A stretch of 64,000 bases of DNA from Microbacterium kyungheense (GCF_006783905.1 NZ_VFPE01000002.1:310001-374000), one strand, 5' to 3'; counted from the stretch's first letter, positions 10,435-21,537 are shown. The notes: a model not told the origin generated them from the sequence alone. Program-made: numbers and translations.

Positions 10435-10574
10435 GATCGACGAGCGCCACGTGAGGTTCGCGTGAGAATCGGGCGATCCCGCGTAATAACTGCGCGGGTT
10501 GCGCGTCTCTCAGTCGGGGATATGCCGGAGCCCCGGTCCGGCGGCCCCGGCCGCGAGTCCCGAGCTTGTGGCTA

Positions 10575-10608
10575 CCGGGGGAGCCGGCATCTCGCGTCGG
10601 CCCCCCGG
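10575..10608. terminator. Terminator hairpin between convergent genes
   Basis: The arms 10575-10586 and 10598-10608 pair over 11 bases with one bulged A, closing an 11-base loop. It lies in the 202-base gap between the GH1 gene and the convergent methyltransferase gene. A smaller hairpin, CCCGCG with CGCGGG across nine bases, lies upstream near 10478. No other feature is seen in this gap. Confidence 0.7.
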
Positions 10609-10636
10609 TCATCGGGGACACGCCCGTTCTGGCGCG

Positions 10637-11746
10637 TCAGCGGCGCGTCGACGCGGTGATCGTGAACTTCGCGTTGCGGGCGATCTGGCGGGTCGGCCCG
10701 ACGATCCGCTCCAACGCCGGCCGGTAGCGCAGCGCCGAATTCCACACGACCCACAGCTCGCCGCCGGGGCGCAGCGCGCGCGCGGCATCGGCGAACATGC
10801 GTGGCGCGATGCCCTCGTGCACCGCGGCGCCGGAGTGGAACGGCGGATTCAGCGCGATGAAGGCGGCCGAGCCGTCGGCCTGCGTTCCCAGCATGTCGTC
10901 GCGCAGCACCTCGACGCGGTCGCCGACGCCGTTGGCCTCCGTCGTCGCGCGTGCCGAGGCGACGGCGGCCGCCGACTGGTCGCACGCGACGATCCGGAGC
11001 GAGGGATGCCGCAGAGCCAGCGTCGTCGCGATGACCCCGGTGCCGCACGCCAGATCGACGACGGTGCCGTCCGACGGGACTGTGGCGGGCAGGTGGTCGA
11101 GCAGGAACCGGGTGCCGATGTCGACGGCCGCGCCGGCGAACGCACCGCCGTACGCGCACACCACGAGGTCACCGTGGCTCTCGCGCGCCGGCGCCGGGTC
11201 GCGCCCGGCGACCGGGCCTCGGGCGATGAGCACGCGAGACTTCTGCCGCGCATGACTGACGTCCACGCGCGTGAAGTGCGCGCCGAGCACGTCGTTCATG
11301 GCGACGGTCATGTGCTTGAGACGCCCGCCGGCGTAGACGACGACCTCCGGCGCCGCGTGCGCGGCGATCAGTCCCGCGATGTCGCGCAGCGCGTCCAACG
11401 CGCGGGGGAGCCGCAGCAGCACCACCTGGGCACCCTGCGCGAGCGCCGCGTCCAGCGGCAGCGACGCCACGGCGTCCGCCAGCCCGAGGCGTTCGGCGTT
11501 GGCATGCAGCGCGCGCTCACCGGTGAGCGCATCCTGGTGCACGCGGATGCCGCGGGCGCCGCCGGATGCCGCCCCGAGGGCGAGCGCACCATAGGCGTCG
11601 CCGACCACGACGAGGCGCCCCGCGGGAAGGCCCGTGCGGGCGGCAGCGGATTCGTCGAGGATCAGCCGGTCGGCGGCATCCACCGCGACGAGACCGGGCG
11701 CCTCGACGTCGGGCCACCGGCGCAGGTCGTCGAGCGGGAACGTCAC
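10637..11746 (-). CDS. Class I SAM-dependent methyltransferase, RsmC/RlmG-like
   Basis: The 369 residues form two tandem Rossmann-like methyltransferase halves. This layout is known for the RsmC/RlmG enzymes that make N2-methylguanine in rRNA. The C-terminal half has the SAM-binding motif VVDLACGTGVIA near residues 228-239 and the catalytic NPPFH near 305. The N-terminal half lacks a clear SAM motif, as in the family. The start is a GTG with no ribosome-binding site but with TACCGT ending six bases upstream (leaderless pattern). It is divergent from the MarR gene. Whether the target is 16S or 23S rRNA is unknown. Confidence 0.8.
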   Translation of the reverse strand: MTFPLDDLRRWPDVEAPGLVAVDAADRLILDESAAARTGLPAGRLVVVGDAYGALALGAASGGARGIRVHQDALTGERALHANAERLGLADAVASLPLDAALAQGAQVVLLRLPRALDALRDIAGLIAAHAAPEVVVYAGGRLKHMTVAMNDVLGAHFTRVDVSHARQKSRVLIARGPVAGRDPAPARESHGDLVVCAYGGAFAGAAVDIGTRFLLDHLPATVPSDGTVVDLACGTGVIATTLALRHPSLRIVACDQSAAAVASARATTEANGVGDRVEVLRDDMLGTQADGSAAFIALNPPFHSGAAVHEGIAPRMFADAARALRPGGELWVVWNSALRYRPALERIVGPTRQIARNAKFTITASTRR

Positions 11747-11769
11747 CGTCCCACGGTAGCGGGGCTAGC

Positions 11770-12201
11770 ATGAAGCGCGTGTCGTCCGAGCGTCCCTTCA
11801 GTCCCGTCATCTCGCTCCTCACCGTCGCGAGCGTCTGGGATGCGCACCTCGGCGCGCAGTTGCGCGACCTCGGCCTGACGACGCGCAAGTACGGGCTGCT
11901 CGCGCACATCCGCTCGACGCCCGGGATCTCGTTCAGCGAGCTCGCGCGGCGCTCGCAGATCACCGTACAGTCCGCGCACACGGCGGTGCAGTCGCTCGTC
12001 GCCGACGGTCTCGTCGCCGACGCGACCGCGCACGCGGGAGCGGCGTCCGACCTGCGCGTCACCGAGCGCGGCGGAGACATGCTGCGCGCCGCTGAGCAGC
12101 GGCTCGCGGCGCTCGACGAGGGGCTCGCGTCGGGTGCGCCGGCGCTGGCAGCCGCGCTCAAGGGGCTGCATGAGGAGCCGTTCGGTCTCGACCACGGCTG
12201 A
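11770..12201 (+). CDS. MarR-family transcriptional regulator
   Basis: This is a winged-helix regulator of 143 residues, the usual MarR length. The recognition region reads SFSELARRSQITVQSAHTAV (about residues 57-76), and the wing ends in SDLRVTERGGDML near residue 96. It lies directly upstream of the DUF3817 gene. Two tandem palindromes between them (12220-12256) are plausible operators for this protein. The start ATG has only a weak upstream TAGCGG element and no clear ribosome-binding site. The ligand is unknown. Confidence 0.85.
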   Translation: MKRVSSERPFSPVISLLTVASVWDAHLGAQLRDLGLTTRKYGLLAHIRSTPGISFSELARRSQITVQSAHTAVQSLVADGLVADATAHAGAASDLRVTERGGDMLRAAEQRLAALDEGLASGAPALAAALKGLHEEPFGLDHG

Positions 12202-12219
12202 CTCCCGCGCTCGGCGGAC

Positions 12220-12256
12220 CTTCAGAAAGCCTGAAGCTGTTTCAGTTAGGCTGAAG
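12220..12256. promoter_or_regulatory. Tandem 17-base palindromes over the DUF3817 promoter
   Basis: CTTCAG-N5-CTGAAG lies at 12220-12236 and TTTCAG-N5-CTGAAG at 12240-12256. The two sites are 20 bases apart, so they face the same side of the helix. The second contains the -10 candidate TAGGCT (12247-12252), which ends six bases before the GTG at 12259. A dimeric regulator bound here would block that promoter; the adjacent MarR protein is the obvious candidate. Confidence 0.7.
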
Positions 12257-12258
12257 GT

Positions 12259-12723
12259 GTGTTCCGCAATCCTCACACCCTCTTCCGTGCGCTCGCGATC
12301 GCCGAGGCGATCTCGTGGACGCTCCTCATCGCCGGCCTGATCATCCGGGCGACGACCGACTGGGCGCTCGGCGTCACCATCGGCGGCGGCATCCACGGCT
12401 TCATCTTCCTGTCGTACGGCGCCACCGTGCTCCTCGTCGCCCTCAACAACCGCTGGCGGGCCGTCCCCACGATCGTCGCCCTCGTGAGTGCCGTCGTGCC
12501 CTACGCCACGATCCCCGCCGAGCTGTGGCTGCAGCGCACCGGCCGCCTCGCGGGTGCGTGGCGTCTCGACGCGACGGACGACCCCCGTGACGGCCGCTGG
12601 CACGACCGCCTGATGCGGTGGTTCCTGCGTCGTCCGTGGGTGCTCGGGGCGCTCATCGCCCTCGCCGTGATCGCCCTGTTCGCTGTGCTGCTGCTCATCG
12701 GCCCGCCCGGCGGGCGCGACTGA
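12259..12723 (+). CDS. DUF3817 integral membrane protein
   Basis: This is a 154-residue protein with about four hydrophobic helices (roughly residues 10-30, 37-58, 66-85 and 130-150). It starts FRNPHTLFRALAIAEAISW, the typical opening of the actinobacterial DUF3817 family, whose function is unknown. The GTG start has no ribosome-binding site, and TAGGCT ends six bases upstream, so it should be leaderless. It is probably controlled by the upstream MarR protein through the tandem palindromes. Only 9 bases separate its end from the convergent VOC gene. Confidence 0.8.
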   Translation: MFRNPHTLFRALAIAEAISWTLLIAGLIIRATTDWALGVTIGGGIHGFIFLSYGATVLLVALNNRWRAVPTIVALVSAVVPYATIPAELWLQRTGRLAGAWRLDATDDPRDGRWHDRLMRWFLRRPWVLGALIALAVIALFAVLLLIGPPGGRD

Positions 12724-12732
12724 GGCCGACGC

Positions 12733-13101
12733 TCAGCGCGGCGGCAGCTGCTGCAGCGTCCAGCTGTTGCCGTCGGGGTCGTCGAACTGCACGAAGCGGC
12801 CCCACGCCTGCTCGTCGACGCCGCGGGCGTCGACATCGACGCTCTTCAGATGCGCCAGAGCCTCGTCGGCGTCGCCGACCACGAGCTGCACCGTCTTCTG
12901 CTGGCCGGGCGCGAGGTCGATCCCGAGGCCCGTGCCGAACGCGATCGAGCAGGCGGACCCAGGCGGCGTCACCTGCACGAAGCGCAGGCCCTCGAACGGT
13001 CTCTGGTCGTGGTCGACGTGCCAGCCGATGCGCTCGTAGAACTCCTTTGCGCGATCGACATCGTTGACCGGCACGAAGATGAGCTCGATCTTCCAGTCCA
13101 T
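12733..13101 (-). CDS. VOC-family (glyoxalase/bleomycin resistance-like) protein
   Basis: The 122-residue product has one VOC module made of two beta-alpha-beta-beta-beta repeats. Recognisable segments are FVPVNDVDRAKEFYERIGW (residues 8-26) and VQFDDPDGNSWTLQQ near the C-terminus, where the family often has a metal-binding Glu. I chose the ATG at 13101, with AGGG upstream, over an upstream in-frame start that would add an unlikely 55 residues crossing the neighbouring promoter. Substrate and reaction are unknown. Confidence 0.85.
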   Translation of the reverse strand: MDWKIELIFVPVNDVDRAKEFYERIGWHVDHDQRPFEGLRFVQVTPPGSACSIAFGTGLGIDLAPGQQKTVQLVVGDADEALAHLKSVDVDARGVDEQAWGRFVQFDDPDGNSWTLQQLPPR

Positions 13102-13222
13102 GGTTGTCCCTCTCGTCGCTGTCGGATCCCCTCCGTCTGCGACGCTACGCCGCGGTGCCGACATGCGCGCGTGACGGACTGTTTCGCGGGCGGGGGAATA
13201 CCTGTGAGCTCCTCCTGTTGAA

Positions 13223-13271
13223 CTTGACATCGCATGTGTCAAGTTCGAAACTTGATGCCTGTCCACTCAAG
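13223..13271 (+). promoter_or_regulatory. Two HAIR-like HspR operators and promoter of the clp gene
   Basis: HspR binds HAIR elements (CTTGAGT-N7-ACTCAAG). Here CTTGACA-N7-TGTCAAG (13223-13243) is a perfect 7+7 inverted repeat, and CTTGATG-N7-ACTCAAG (13251-13271) matches with a perfect right arm. A third, overlapping palindrome, CAAGTT-CGA-AACTTG (13240-13254), bridges them. A consensus -35 TTGACA (13224-13229) lies inside the first element. The arrangement predicts heat-inducible, HspR-repressed expression. Confidence 0.85.
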
Positions 13272-13287
13272 TTTCAGGAGAGACGGA

Positions 13288-15843
<2,556 letters not shown>

Positions 15844-15854
15844 TCCGCGTCCGG

Positions 15855-15880
15855 CACCCGCGATGTCCGCATCGCGGGTG
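15855..15880 (+). terminator. Terminator hairpin after the clp gene
   Basis: CACCCGCGATG (15855-15865) and its exact complement (15870-15880) form an 11-base stem with a four-base loop, 11 bases after the clp stop. No T-run follows, as is common in high-GC actinobacteria. Confidence 0.7.
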
Positions 15881-15906
15881 TCGGCGGGTCCTGCCAGAGT
15901 GGGACC

Positions 15907-16776
15907 ATGAGCCGCATCGGTGCGATCTTCAACCCGTACACCCATACGCCGGACGAGTTCCATGACGCCGTGATCGCGGCGGAGCGGGCCGGTGTGCCCG
16001 AGCTGTGGATCTGGGAGGACTGCTTCCGGCAGTCGGCGTTCGCGACGGTGGGTGCCGCTCTCGCCTGGACGCAGGCGCTGCGCATCGGGGTCGGCATCGC
16101 GCCGATGCCGCTGCGCAACGTCGCCGCGACGGCGATGGAGATCGCGACGATCGAACGGCTCTTCCCCGGTCGCCTCCTACCGGGCGTGGGGCACGGCGTC
16201 CTCGACTGGATGGGGCAGGCCGGGGCGCGCGTCGCCTCGCCGCTGACCCTGATGCGCGAGTACGTCCCCGCGCTGCGCGGCCTGGTCGCCGGTGAGCGGG
16301 TGACGACGGCGGGCCGCTATGTCACGCTCGACGCGGTGCAGCTGGACTACCCGCCGTCGACGCCGCCGCGGGTGTACGCGGCGGCCGAGGGCCCCAAGAC
16401 GCTGCGTGTGAGCGGCGAGGTGGCCGATGGCACGGTGCTCGACAGCGGTCACACCGCGGCGGAGTACCGGAGCGCGATCGCCGCGATCCGCGAGGCCCGT
16501 GCCCAGGCCGGCCGGGGCGACGACCACGATGTCGTCGCCTATGTGGTCACCGCGTTCGGCGCGGACGCCGAAGCGCGCGCCATCGCGGACGTGGGCGACA
16601 AGCCCGACCCGGCGGAGCGCGCACTGTGGGGGGATCCCGCGCAGGTCGCCGCAGGCGCCCGGCGCTTCTTCGACGCGGGCGTCGACGACGTCGTGCTGCT
16701 GCCGGCGTCGCGGGGCGACATCGCCGAGTTCTACGCCGCGGCCGGCGAGGTCGCGCGGATCACGGCGGGCGCATGA
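15907..16776 (+). CDS. LLM-class (luciferase-like) flavin-dependent oxidoreductase
   Basis: The 289-residue protein follows the bacterial luciferase-like TIM-barrel pattern: PELWIWEDCFRQSAFATVGA near residues 30-49, RIGVGIAPMPLRN near 59, FPGRLLPGVGHG near 87 and a C-terminal PAQVAAGARRFFDAGVDDVVLLP segment split over residues 240-265. Such enzymes use FMN or F420; which one cannot be told. Its stop overlaps the start of a second LLM-like gene by four bases. A CAGAGT hexamer ends six bases before the ATG. Confidence 0.85.
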   Translation: MSRIGAIFNPYTHTPDEFHDAVIAAERAGVPELWIWEDCFRQSAFATVGAALAWTQALRIGVGIAPMPLRNVAATAMEIATIERLFPGRLLPGVGHGVLDWMGQAGARVASPLTLMREYVPALRGLVAGERVTTAGRYVTLDAVQLDYPPSTPPRVYAAAEGPKTLRVSGEVADGTVLDSGHTAAEYRSAIAAIREARAQAGRGDDHDVVAYVVTAFGADAEARAIADVGDKPDPAERALWGDPAQVAAGARRFFDAGVDDVVLLPASRGDIAEFYAAAGEVARITAGA

Positions 16777-17540
16777 GCGCCGTCGTCTCGATCGGCATCG
16801 CCGCCGCAGCCGGCGCCGACGTCGCCGCACGCCTCGCGCCCGAGGTGGAGCGGGCGGGCTTTCATGCACTGTGGGTCAACGACACCCCGGGCGCGGACGC
16901 GCTGGGCGTGCTCGCGGCCGCCGCGCGCGTGACGGACCGCCTGGTGCTCGCCACCGGGGTGCTGCCGGTCGATCGGCGCAGCACCGACGAGATCCTCGAC
17001 CGGGTCGCGCAACACGGGCTCCCGCAGGACCGGCTGGTGCTGGGCATCGGATCGGGCGCGCGAGCGGCGGGGGCCCTCGCGCGCGTGAAAGAAGCGGCGG
17101 CCGCGCTGGAGGTGCAGTCGCAGGCTCGCATCGTCGTCGGCGCCCTCGGCCCGAGGATGCGGCGGCTCGCGGTGACGGCGTCCGACGGCGTGCTGCTGAG
17201 CTGGCTCACGCCGCAGGCCGCCCGGTCGCAGGCGCACGAGGCCCACGACCTCGCGCCGGACGCGCATGTCGCACTGTACGTGCGCGCCGCGACCGACCCC
17301 GCGGCGATCGCGCGATTGGATGCCGAGGCAGACCGGTATGCCGGCTACCCGGCGTACGCGGCCAACTTCGAACGGCTGGGGATCGCCGCCGTCGACACCG
17401 TGCTGAGACCCCATGAGGTCGCCGACGGTCTCGCGGCGTATCGCGACGTCGTCGACGAGGTCGTGCTGCGTGCGATCGTGGCCGACGACACCGTGGACGC
17501 CTACCTGTCCTTCATTGCCGCTGCCGCCGCCGCACTGTAG
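16773..17540 (+). CDS. Second LLM-class oxidoreductase-like protein (short)
   Basis: At 255 residues this is a shorter relative of the preceding protein, with the same barrel logic: GFHALWVNDTPGADALGVLAAA near residues 30-51, LVLATGVLPVDRRS near 61-74 and DRLVLGIGSGA near 87. Its ATG overlaps the upstream stop (ATGA), so the two are translationally coupled. They may form a heteromeric or sequential pair, as luciferase alpha and beta chains do, but that is inference. Cofactor and substrate are unknown. Confidence 0.75.
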   Translation: MSAVVSIGIAAAAGADVAARLAPEVERAGFHALWVNDTPGADALGVLAAAARVTDRLVLATGVLPVDRRSTDEILDRVAQHGLPQDRLVLGIGSGARAAGALARVKEAAAALEVQSQARIVVGALGPRMRRLAVTASDGVLLSWLTPQAARSQAHEAHDLAPDAHVALYVRAATDPAAIARLDAEADRYAGYPAYAANFERLGIAAVDTVLRPHEVADGLAAYRDVVDEVVLRAIVADDTVDAYLSFIAAAAAAL

Positions 17541-17571
17541 GCGTGTCGGCGACCGGTGCGAGAATCCCCTC

Positions 17572-19113
17572 ATGCTGCTGCAGGAACTCGTGACGGCGAC
17601 GGATGCCGTCGCGGCGACGTCGTCGCGTCTGGCCAAGGTCGCCGTGCTCGCCGATGTGCTGCGCCGACTCGACGCCGACGAGGTCGCGCCCGCGATCGGG
17701 TTCCTGCTCGCCTCGCCGCGGCAGGGGAGGCTGGGCGTGGGCTGGCGCAGCGTCGCGAACCTCGACCTGCCGCACGCCGATGATCCGTCGCTGACGATCC
17801 TCGAGGTCGATGCGGCATTGGACCGCCTCGCGGGGGCCGACGGACCCGGCTCCGTCGCGACGCGCTCCGCAGAGCTGCGCTCGCTCGCCGCCCTGGCGAC
17901 GTCGGAGGAGTGGGACCTCGTGGTGCGCATCATCCTGGGGGAGCTGCGGACGGGCGCGCTCGAGGGGGTCCTGCTCGACGCGGTCGCGAAGGCCGCCGAG
18001 CGCGCGCCGGCCGCCGTCCGCCGCGCGGCCATGCTCTCGGGCGACGTCGGCGAGACCGCACGACTGGCGCTGACGGGCACCACCGAAGAGCTCGACGCGG
18101 TGGGCCTCCAGGTCGGCCGACCCGTGATGCCGATGCTCGCCGCGACGGCCGGCAGCGCAACCGACGCGCTGACGGGCTTCGCCGCCGACGGGCGGCCGGT
18201 CGCGGCATCCGTCGAGTACAAGCTCGACGGCGCCCGCATCCAGGTTCATCGCGACGGCGACGATGTGCACGTCTACACGCGCAGCCTCGCCGAGATCACC
18301 CACCGCGTTCCCGAGATCGTCGAGGCCGTGCGCGCGCTGCCTGCCGAGCGCGTGATCCTGGACGGCGAGACGCTCACGCTCGACGAGGACGGCGGCCCCC
18401 GGCCCTTCCAGGACACCATGGCGCGGTTCGGCTCCGAGACCGAGGCGGCCGCGGTGCTGCGCCCGTGGTTCTTCGACATCCTCCATCTCGACGGACGCGA
18501 CCTCATCGACGAGCCGCTGTCTGCGCGGCTGGAGGCGCTCTCGCGCGTCGCCGGCGACGCGCGCATGCCCGGCATCGTGACCGACGACCCCGTGCGGGCG
18601 GAGGAGTTCTCGCGCGAGGCGCTCGCCGCGGGCCACGAGGGCGTCATGGTCAAGGCTATCGACGCGCCCTACGCGGCCGGGCGGCGCGGCAAGAGCTGGC
18701 TGAAGGTCAAGCCGGTCCTCACCTACGACCTCGTGGTGCTGGCGGTCGAGCCGGGGTCGGGGCGGCGTACCGGCCAGCTCTCGAACCTGCACCTCGGAGC
18801 GCTGGACCCCGCCGGCGAGTTCGGGGAGCCCGGCGGCTTCGTCATGGTGGGCAAGACGTTCAAGGGCCTCACCGATGCGACCCTGCGCTGGCAGACCGAG
18901 CACTTCCCGACGATCGAGACCCATCGTTCGGCGTACGCCTTGCACGTGCGCCCTGTGACCGTGGTCGAGATCGCGATCGACGGCGTCCAGCGGTCCGCGC
19001 GGTACCCCGGCGGCGTCGCGCTGCGGTTCGCGCGCGTCAAGGGCTACCGTCCCGACAAGCGCCCCGAGGACGCCGACACCATCCAGACGCTGCGCGGACT
19101 CCTGCGAGCCTGA
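17572..19113 (+). CDS. ATP-dependent DNA ligase
   Basis: This is a 513-residue ligase of the LigB/DNA ligase I type. It has an N-terminal helical DNA-binding domain (residues 1-190), an adenylation domain with the lysine motif KLDGARIQVH near residue 218, motif III LDGETLTL near 264, motif V SWLKVKPV near 375, and a C-terminal OB fold. It stands alone, without the polymerase or nuclease domains of LigD or a Ku gene nearby, so a role in repair is likely and NHEJ is not shown. The main replicative ligase of such bacteria is the NAD-dependent LigA. The start has GAGAAT ending six bases upstream. Confidence 0.9.
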   Translation: MLLQELVTATDAVAATSSRLAKVAVLADVLRRLDADEVAPAIGFLLASPRQGRLGVGWRSVANLDLPHADDPSLTILEVDAALDRLAGADGPGSVATRSAELRSLAALATSEEWDLVVRIILGELRTGALEGVLLDAVAKAAERAPAAVRRAAMLSGDVGETARLALTGTTEELDAVGLQVGRPVMPMLAATAGSATDALTGFAADGRPVAASVEYKLDGARIQVHRDGDDVHVYTRSLAEITHRVPEIVEAVRALPAERVILDGETLTLDEDGGPRPFQDTMARFGSETEAAAVLRPWFFDILHLDGRDLIDEPLSARLEALSRVAGDARMPGIVTDDPVRAEEFSREALAAGHEGVMVKAIDAPYAAGRRGKSWLKVKPVLTYDLVVLAVEPGSGRRTGQLSNLHLGALDPAGEFGEPGGFVMVGKTFKGLTDATLRWQTEHFPTIETHRSAYALHVRPVTVVEIAIDGVQRSARYPGGVALRFARVKGYRPDKRPEDADTIQTLRGLLRA

Positions 19114-19120
19114 TCCGGAA

Positions 19121-19145
19121 CCGGCGCCCGGCCCATCAGCGCCGG
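19121..19145. terminator. Short terminator hairpin between ligase and response regulator
   Basis: CCGGCGC (19121-19127) pairs with GCGCCGG (19139-19145) in the gap between the convergent ligase and response-regulator genes. It overlaps the last codons of the latter. Confidence 0.45.
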
Positions 19146-19792
19146 GCAGCCAGGTAGCGGTGCTCGGGGCGGCCGGTGGTGCCGTAGCGCAGGCGCACCT
19201 CGACCTGGCCGCGGGTCGCCAGTGCGGAGAGGTGGCGCTGCGCCGTCGCGCGCGAGATCCCCACGCGGTCGGCGATCTCGGCCGCCGAGGCCTCGTCGTC
19301 GCCCAGACCGTCGAGGATGAGCTGCTCGGTCGCAGAGCGCGACACCGACGCGGGCTCGGCCCCGCCGTGCATGATCGAGAGCGCACGGTCGATCTGCTCC
19401 TGTCCGAGCGCGCGATCGGTGCTGAGCACGTTGCGCATGCGGGCGTAGCGATCCAGTCGGTCCGCGAGCAGGCGCGGCTCGAAGGGCTTCGTCAGGTACG
19501 CCAGCGCGCCGGCGCGCAGCGCACGGTGCACGGTGGCGGCATCCGTCGCCGCCGACAGCAGGAACGCGTCGACGGCGGCACCGGCGACGAAATCGACGCC
19601 GTCGCCGTCGGGCAGGAAGACGTCCACCAGCAGCAGATCCGGCGCATGGCTGCGGATGGCCTGGCGCGCCGCACCCAGCGAGTGCACCGGGTCGAGTGCG
19701 GTGAAGCCCGGCCGCGCCGCGGCGATGTCGCGGTGCAGACCCGCGACACGGAAGTCGTCGTCGATCACCAGGACGCGGATGGGGTCGGTCAT
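19136..19792 (-). CDS. CitB/DcuR-type response regulator
   Basis: The 218-residue protein has a receiver domain with the acidic pocket VIDDD near residues 7-11 and the phosphoacceptor Asp in LLLVDVFLPDGDG near residue 51. Its C-terminal HTH reads ASAAEIADRVGISRATAQRH near residues 168-187, as in CitB/DctR regulators. The chosen ATG overlaps the upstream kinase stop by four bases, so the pair is co-translated. It lies next to a CitMHS transporter and probably activates it when citrate is sensed. Candidate binding repeats lie at 21511-21537. Confidence 0.88.
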   Translation of the reverse strand: MTDPIRVLVIDDDFRVAGLHRDIAAARPGFTALDPVHSLGAARQAIRSHAPDLLLVDVFLPDGDGVDFVAGAAVDAFLLSAATDAATVHRALRAGALAYLTKPFEPRLLADRLDRYARMRNVLSTDRALGQEQIDRALSIMHGGAEPASVSRSATEQLILDGLGDDEASAAEIADRVGISRATAQRHLSALATRGQVEVRLRYGTTGRPEHRYLAARR

Positions 19793-21474
19793 TCGTCCTC
19801 CTTCGGATCGGCCGACGCGGCTGCGTCCGCCGGAGCGCCTGCCCGGCGCAGCGCGCCGGCGATGCGCGCGGCGAACACGGCACCGCGCGGGGCGCGGTGC
19901 GCCGCGCCGCCGGGATCGATGAGCCATACGTCGCCGCCATGACGGCGAGCGAGGTCCCGCGACAGCGGCAGTCCGAACCCGTGCCCATGGACGGTGTCGG
20001 CGGCGTTGTCCGCATCCGGGTGCGGGCGGTCTCCGGCGGCAGCGAACGGATCGCGTCCGGGCGTCACCCCCGGCCCCGAATCCGTCACCGTCACCACCAC
20101 GTCGTCACCGTCTCCGAACAGCGCGACCTCGACCCATGCGGGGCCCCCTGCCGACACTGCTGCCCGCACCGCGTTGTCGACGAGGTTGCCGAGGATCGCC
20201 GCGGTGTCCTCGGCCTCGGCCAACTCGCCCAGCAGCAGCGTGTCGGGCGCTATACGCACCGTGACGCCGCGCTCGCGCGCCGTCACGGCCAGCGCGCCCA
20301 CGAGCGACTGCAGGAACGGGTCGGATACGCGCTCGATGCCGTCGACGGCGAAGTCGACCGCGCCGCGGGCCGTCAGCTCGCCGAGGAACCCGCGGGCGTC
20401 GTCCACGCGCCCGGCATCGAGCAGACCCGCGGCGACGTGGAGGCGGTTGGCGAACTCGTGCCGCTGGACCCGGAGGGCGTCGGTCATCGCGCGCACCGTC
20501 TCCAGGCGCCCCGCGAGCGCCTCCACGTCGGTACGGTCGCGCACGACCACGACGTGGCCGAGGGCGCGCGCATCACGTCGCACGGGGCGCGTGTCGACAT
20601 AGAGCACGCGGTCCCCGACGACGGCCTCCACGCCGTTCCCGCCCTCGCGGACGCCGCGCCGCAGCTCGTCGGGCAGGCCCAGGTCGTCGAAGGCGCGGCC
20701 GACCGGCGCGTCGACCGCCAGCATCCGCTCCGCTGCACGATTGCAGACCCTCACGACACCGTCGGGGTCGATCGCGATCACGCCGTCGCCGACGCCGTCG
20801 AGCACCGCGGCCTGGTTCTGCACGAGCGAGACGAGCTCCTCCGGCTGCAGCCCGAGCGTCAGCCGCTCGAAGCGACGGCGCAGCAGCAGCGTCGCCAGGG
20901 TCGCCAGCGCGAGAGCGCCGCCCGCGGCGACTGCGATGGTGAGCACGAGCGCGGGCAGATCGTCGAAGACGCTCGCCCGCTCGAATCCGGCGCTCACCTC
21001 ACCAACCGGGGACGCACCGTCGGCGCCGAAGATCGGCACCTTCGCGCGCGCCGACTCGCCCAGCGTGCCCACCTCCCAGTCGACCACCTCGTGCCCCTTC
21101 AGCACTTCGGCGAAGGGCGTCGAGACGACCTGACCCAGCAGCTCCTGGTTGGGGTGGGCGAGCCGGATGCCGTGATCGTCGGTGATCACGACGAACAGCG
21201 CATCGGTGCGCGCCGCCACCGCGGTGGCGATCTGCTGCAGCGTGCCGTCGCGGAGGTCGGCGGCATCCGGGGTTCCGGGATCTGCAGAGTACCCGGCGAC
21301 CAGTGCGCGCACGTCGGGGTCCTCGGCGACCGTGCGGGCGATGTTGAGGGCGGACGCCTCGGACTCGGACCGGAGCTGCCGCACACCCAGCCACCCGAAC
21401 ACGGCGACGCACACCGCCACGACGGCGGTCACCGTGGCCAGCTGGACGAGCAGCAGGCGGGTCGCGAAGCGCAT
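19789..21474 (-). CDS. CitA/DcuS-type sensor histidine kinase
   Basis: This membrane kinase has about 561 residues. From the N-terminus: a first helix (about 10-32), an extracytoplasmic PAS-like sensor domain (about 35-155), a second helix (about 165-190), a cytoplasmic PAS domain (about 205-310), the phosphoacceptor segment RVQRHEFANRLHV near 340, and a HATPase domain with NLVDNAVRAAV and DSGPGVTPG. This is the CitA/DcuS/DctB layout that senses di- and tricarboxylates. I chose the ATG at 21474, just before the first helix. It is divergent from citM. Confidence 0.9.
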   Translation of the reverse strand: MRFATRLLLVQLATVTAVVAVCVAVFGWLGVRQLRSESEASALNIARTVAEDPDVRALVAGYSADPGTPDAADLRDGTLQQIATAVAARTDALFVVITDDHGIRLAHPNQELLGQVVSTPFAEVLKGHEVVDWEVGTLGESARAKVPIFGADGASPVGEVSAGFERASVFDDLPALVLTIAVAAGGALALATLATLLLRRRFERLTLGLQPEELVSLVQNQAAVLDGVGDGVIAIDPDGVVRVCNRAAERMLAVDAPVGRAFDDLGLPDELRRGVREGGNGVEAVVGDRVLYVDTRPVRRDARALGHVVVVRDRTDVEALAGRLETVRAMTDALRVQRHEFANRLHVAAGLLDAGRVDDARGFLGELTARGAVDFAVDGIERVSDPFLQSLVGALAVTARERGVTVRIAPDTLLLGELAEAEDTAAILGNLVDNAVRAAVSAGGPAWVEVALFGDGDDVVVTVTDSGPGVTPGRDPFAAAGDRPHPDADNAADTVHGHGFGLPLSRDLARRHGGDVWLIDPGGAAHRAPRGAVFAARIAGALRRAGAPADAAASADPKEDE

Positions 21475-21510
21475 GGGACCACTGTGCCTCGCGTCGATCG
21501 TGAGCACAAT

Positions 21511-21537
21511 GCGCAGAACACGCGGTACGCGCAGAAC
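21511..21537. promoter_or_regulatory. Direct repeats in the citAB-citM divergent promoter
   Basis: GCGCAGAAC occurs at 21511-21519 and again at 21529-21537, 18 bases apart, in the 148-base divergent region. A third, partial GCG/GCA-rich copy follows. A TAACCT element near 21591 is a candidate -10 for citM. Repeats of this kind are typical sites for a dimeric response regulator; binding by the adjacent CitB-like protein is inferred. Confidence 0.45.
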
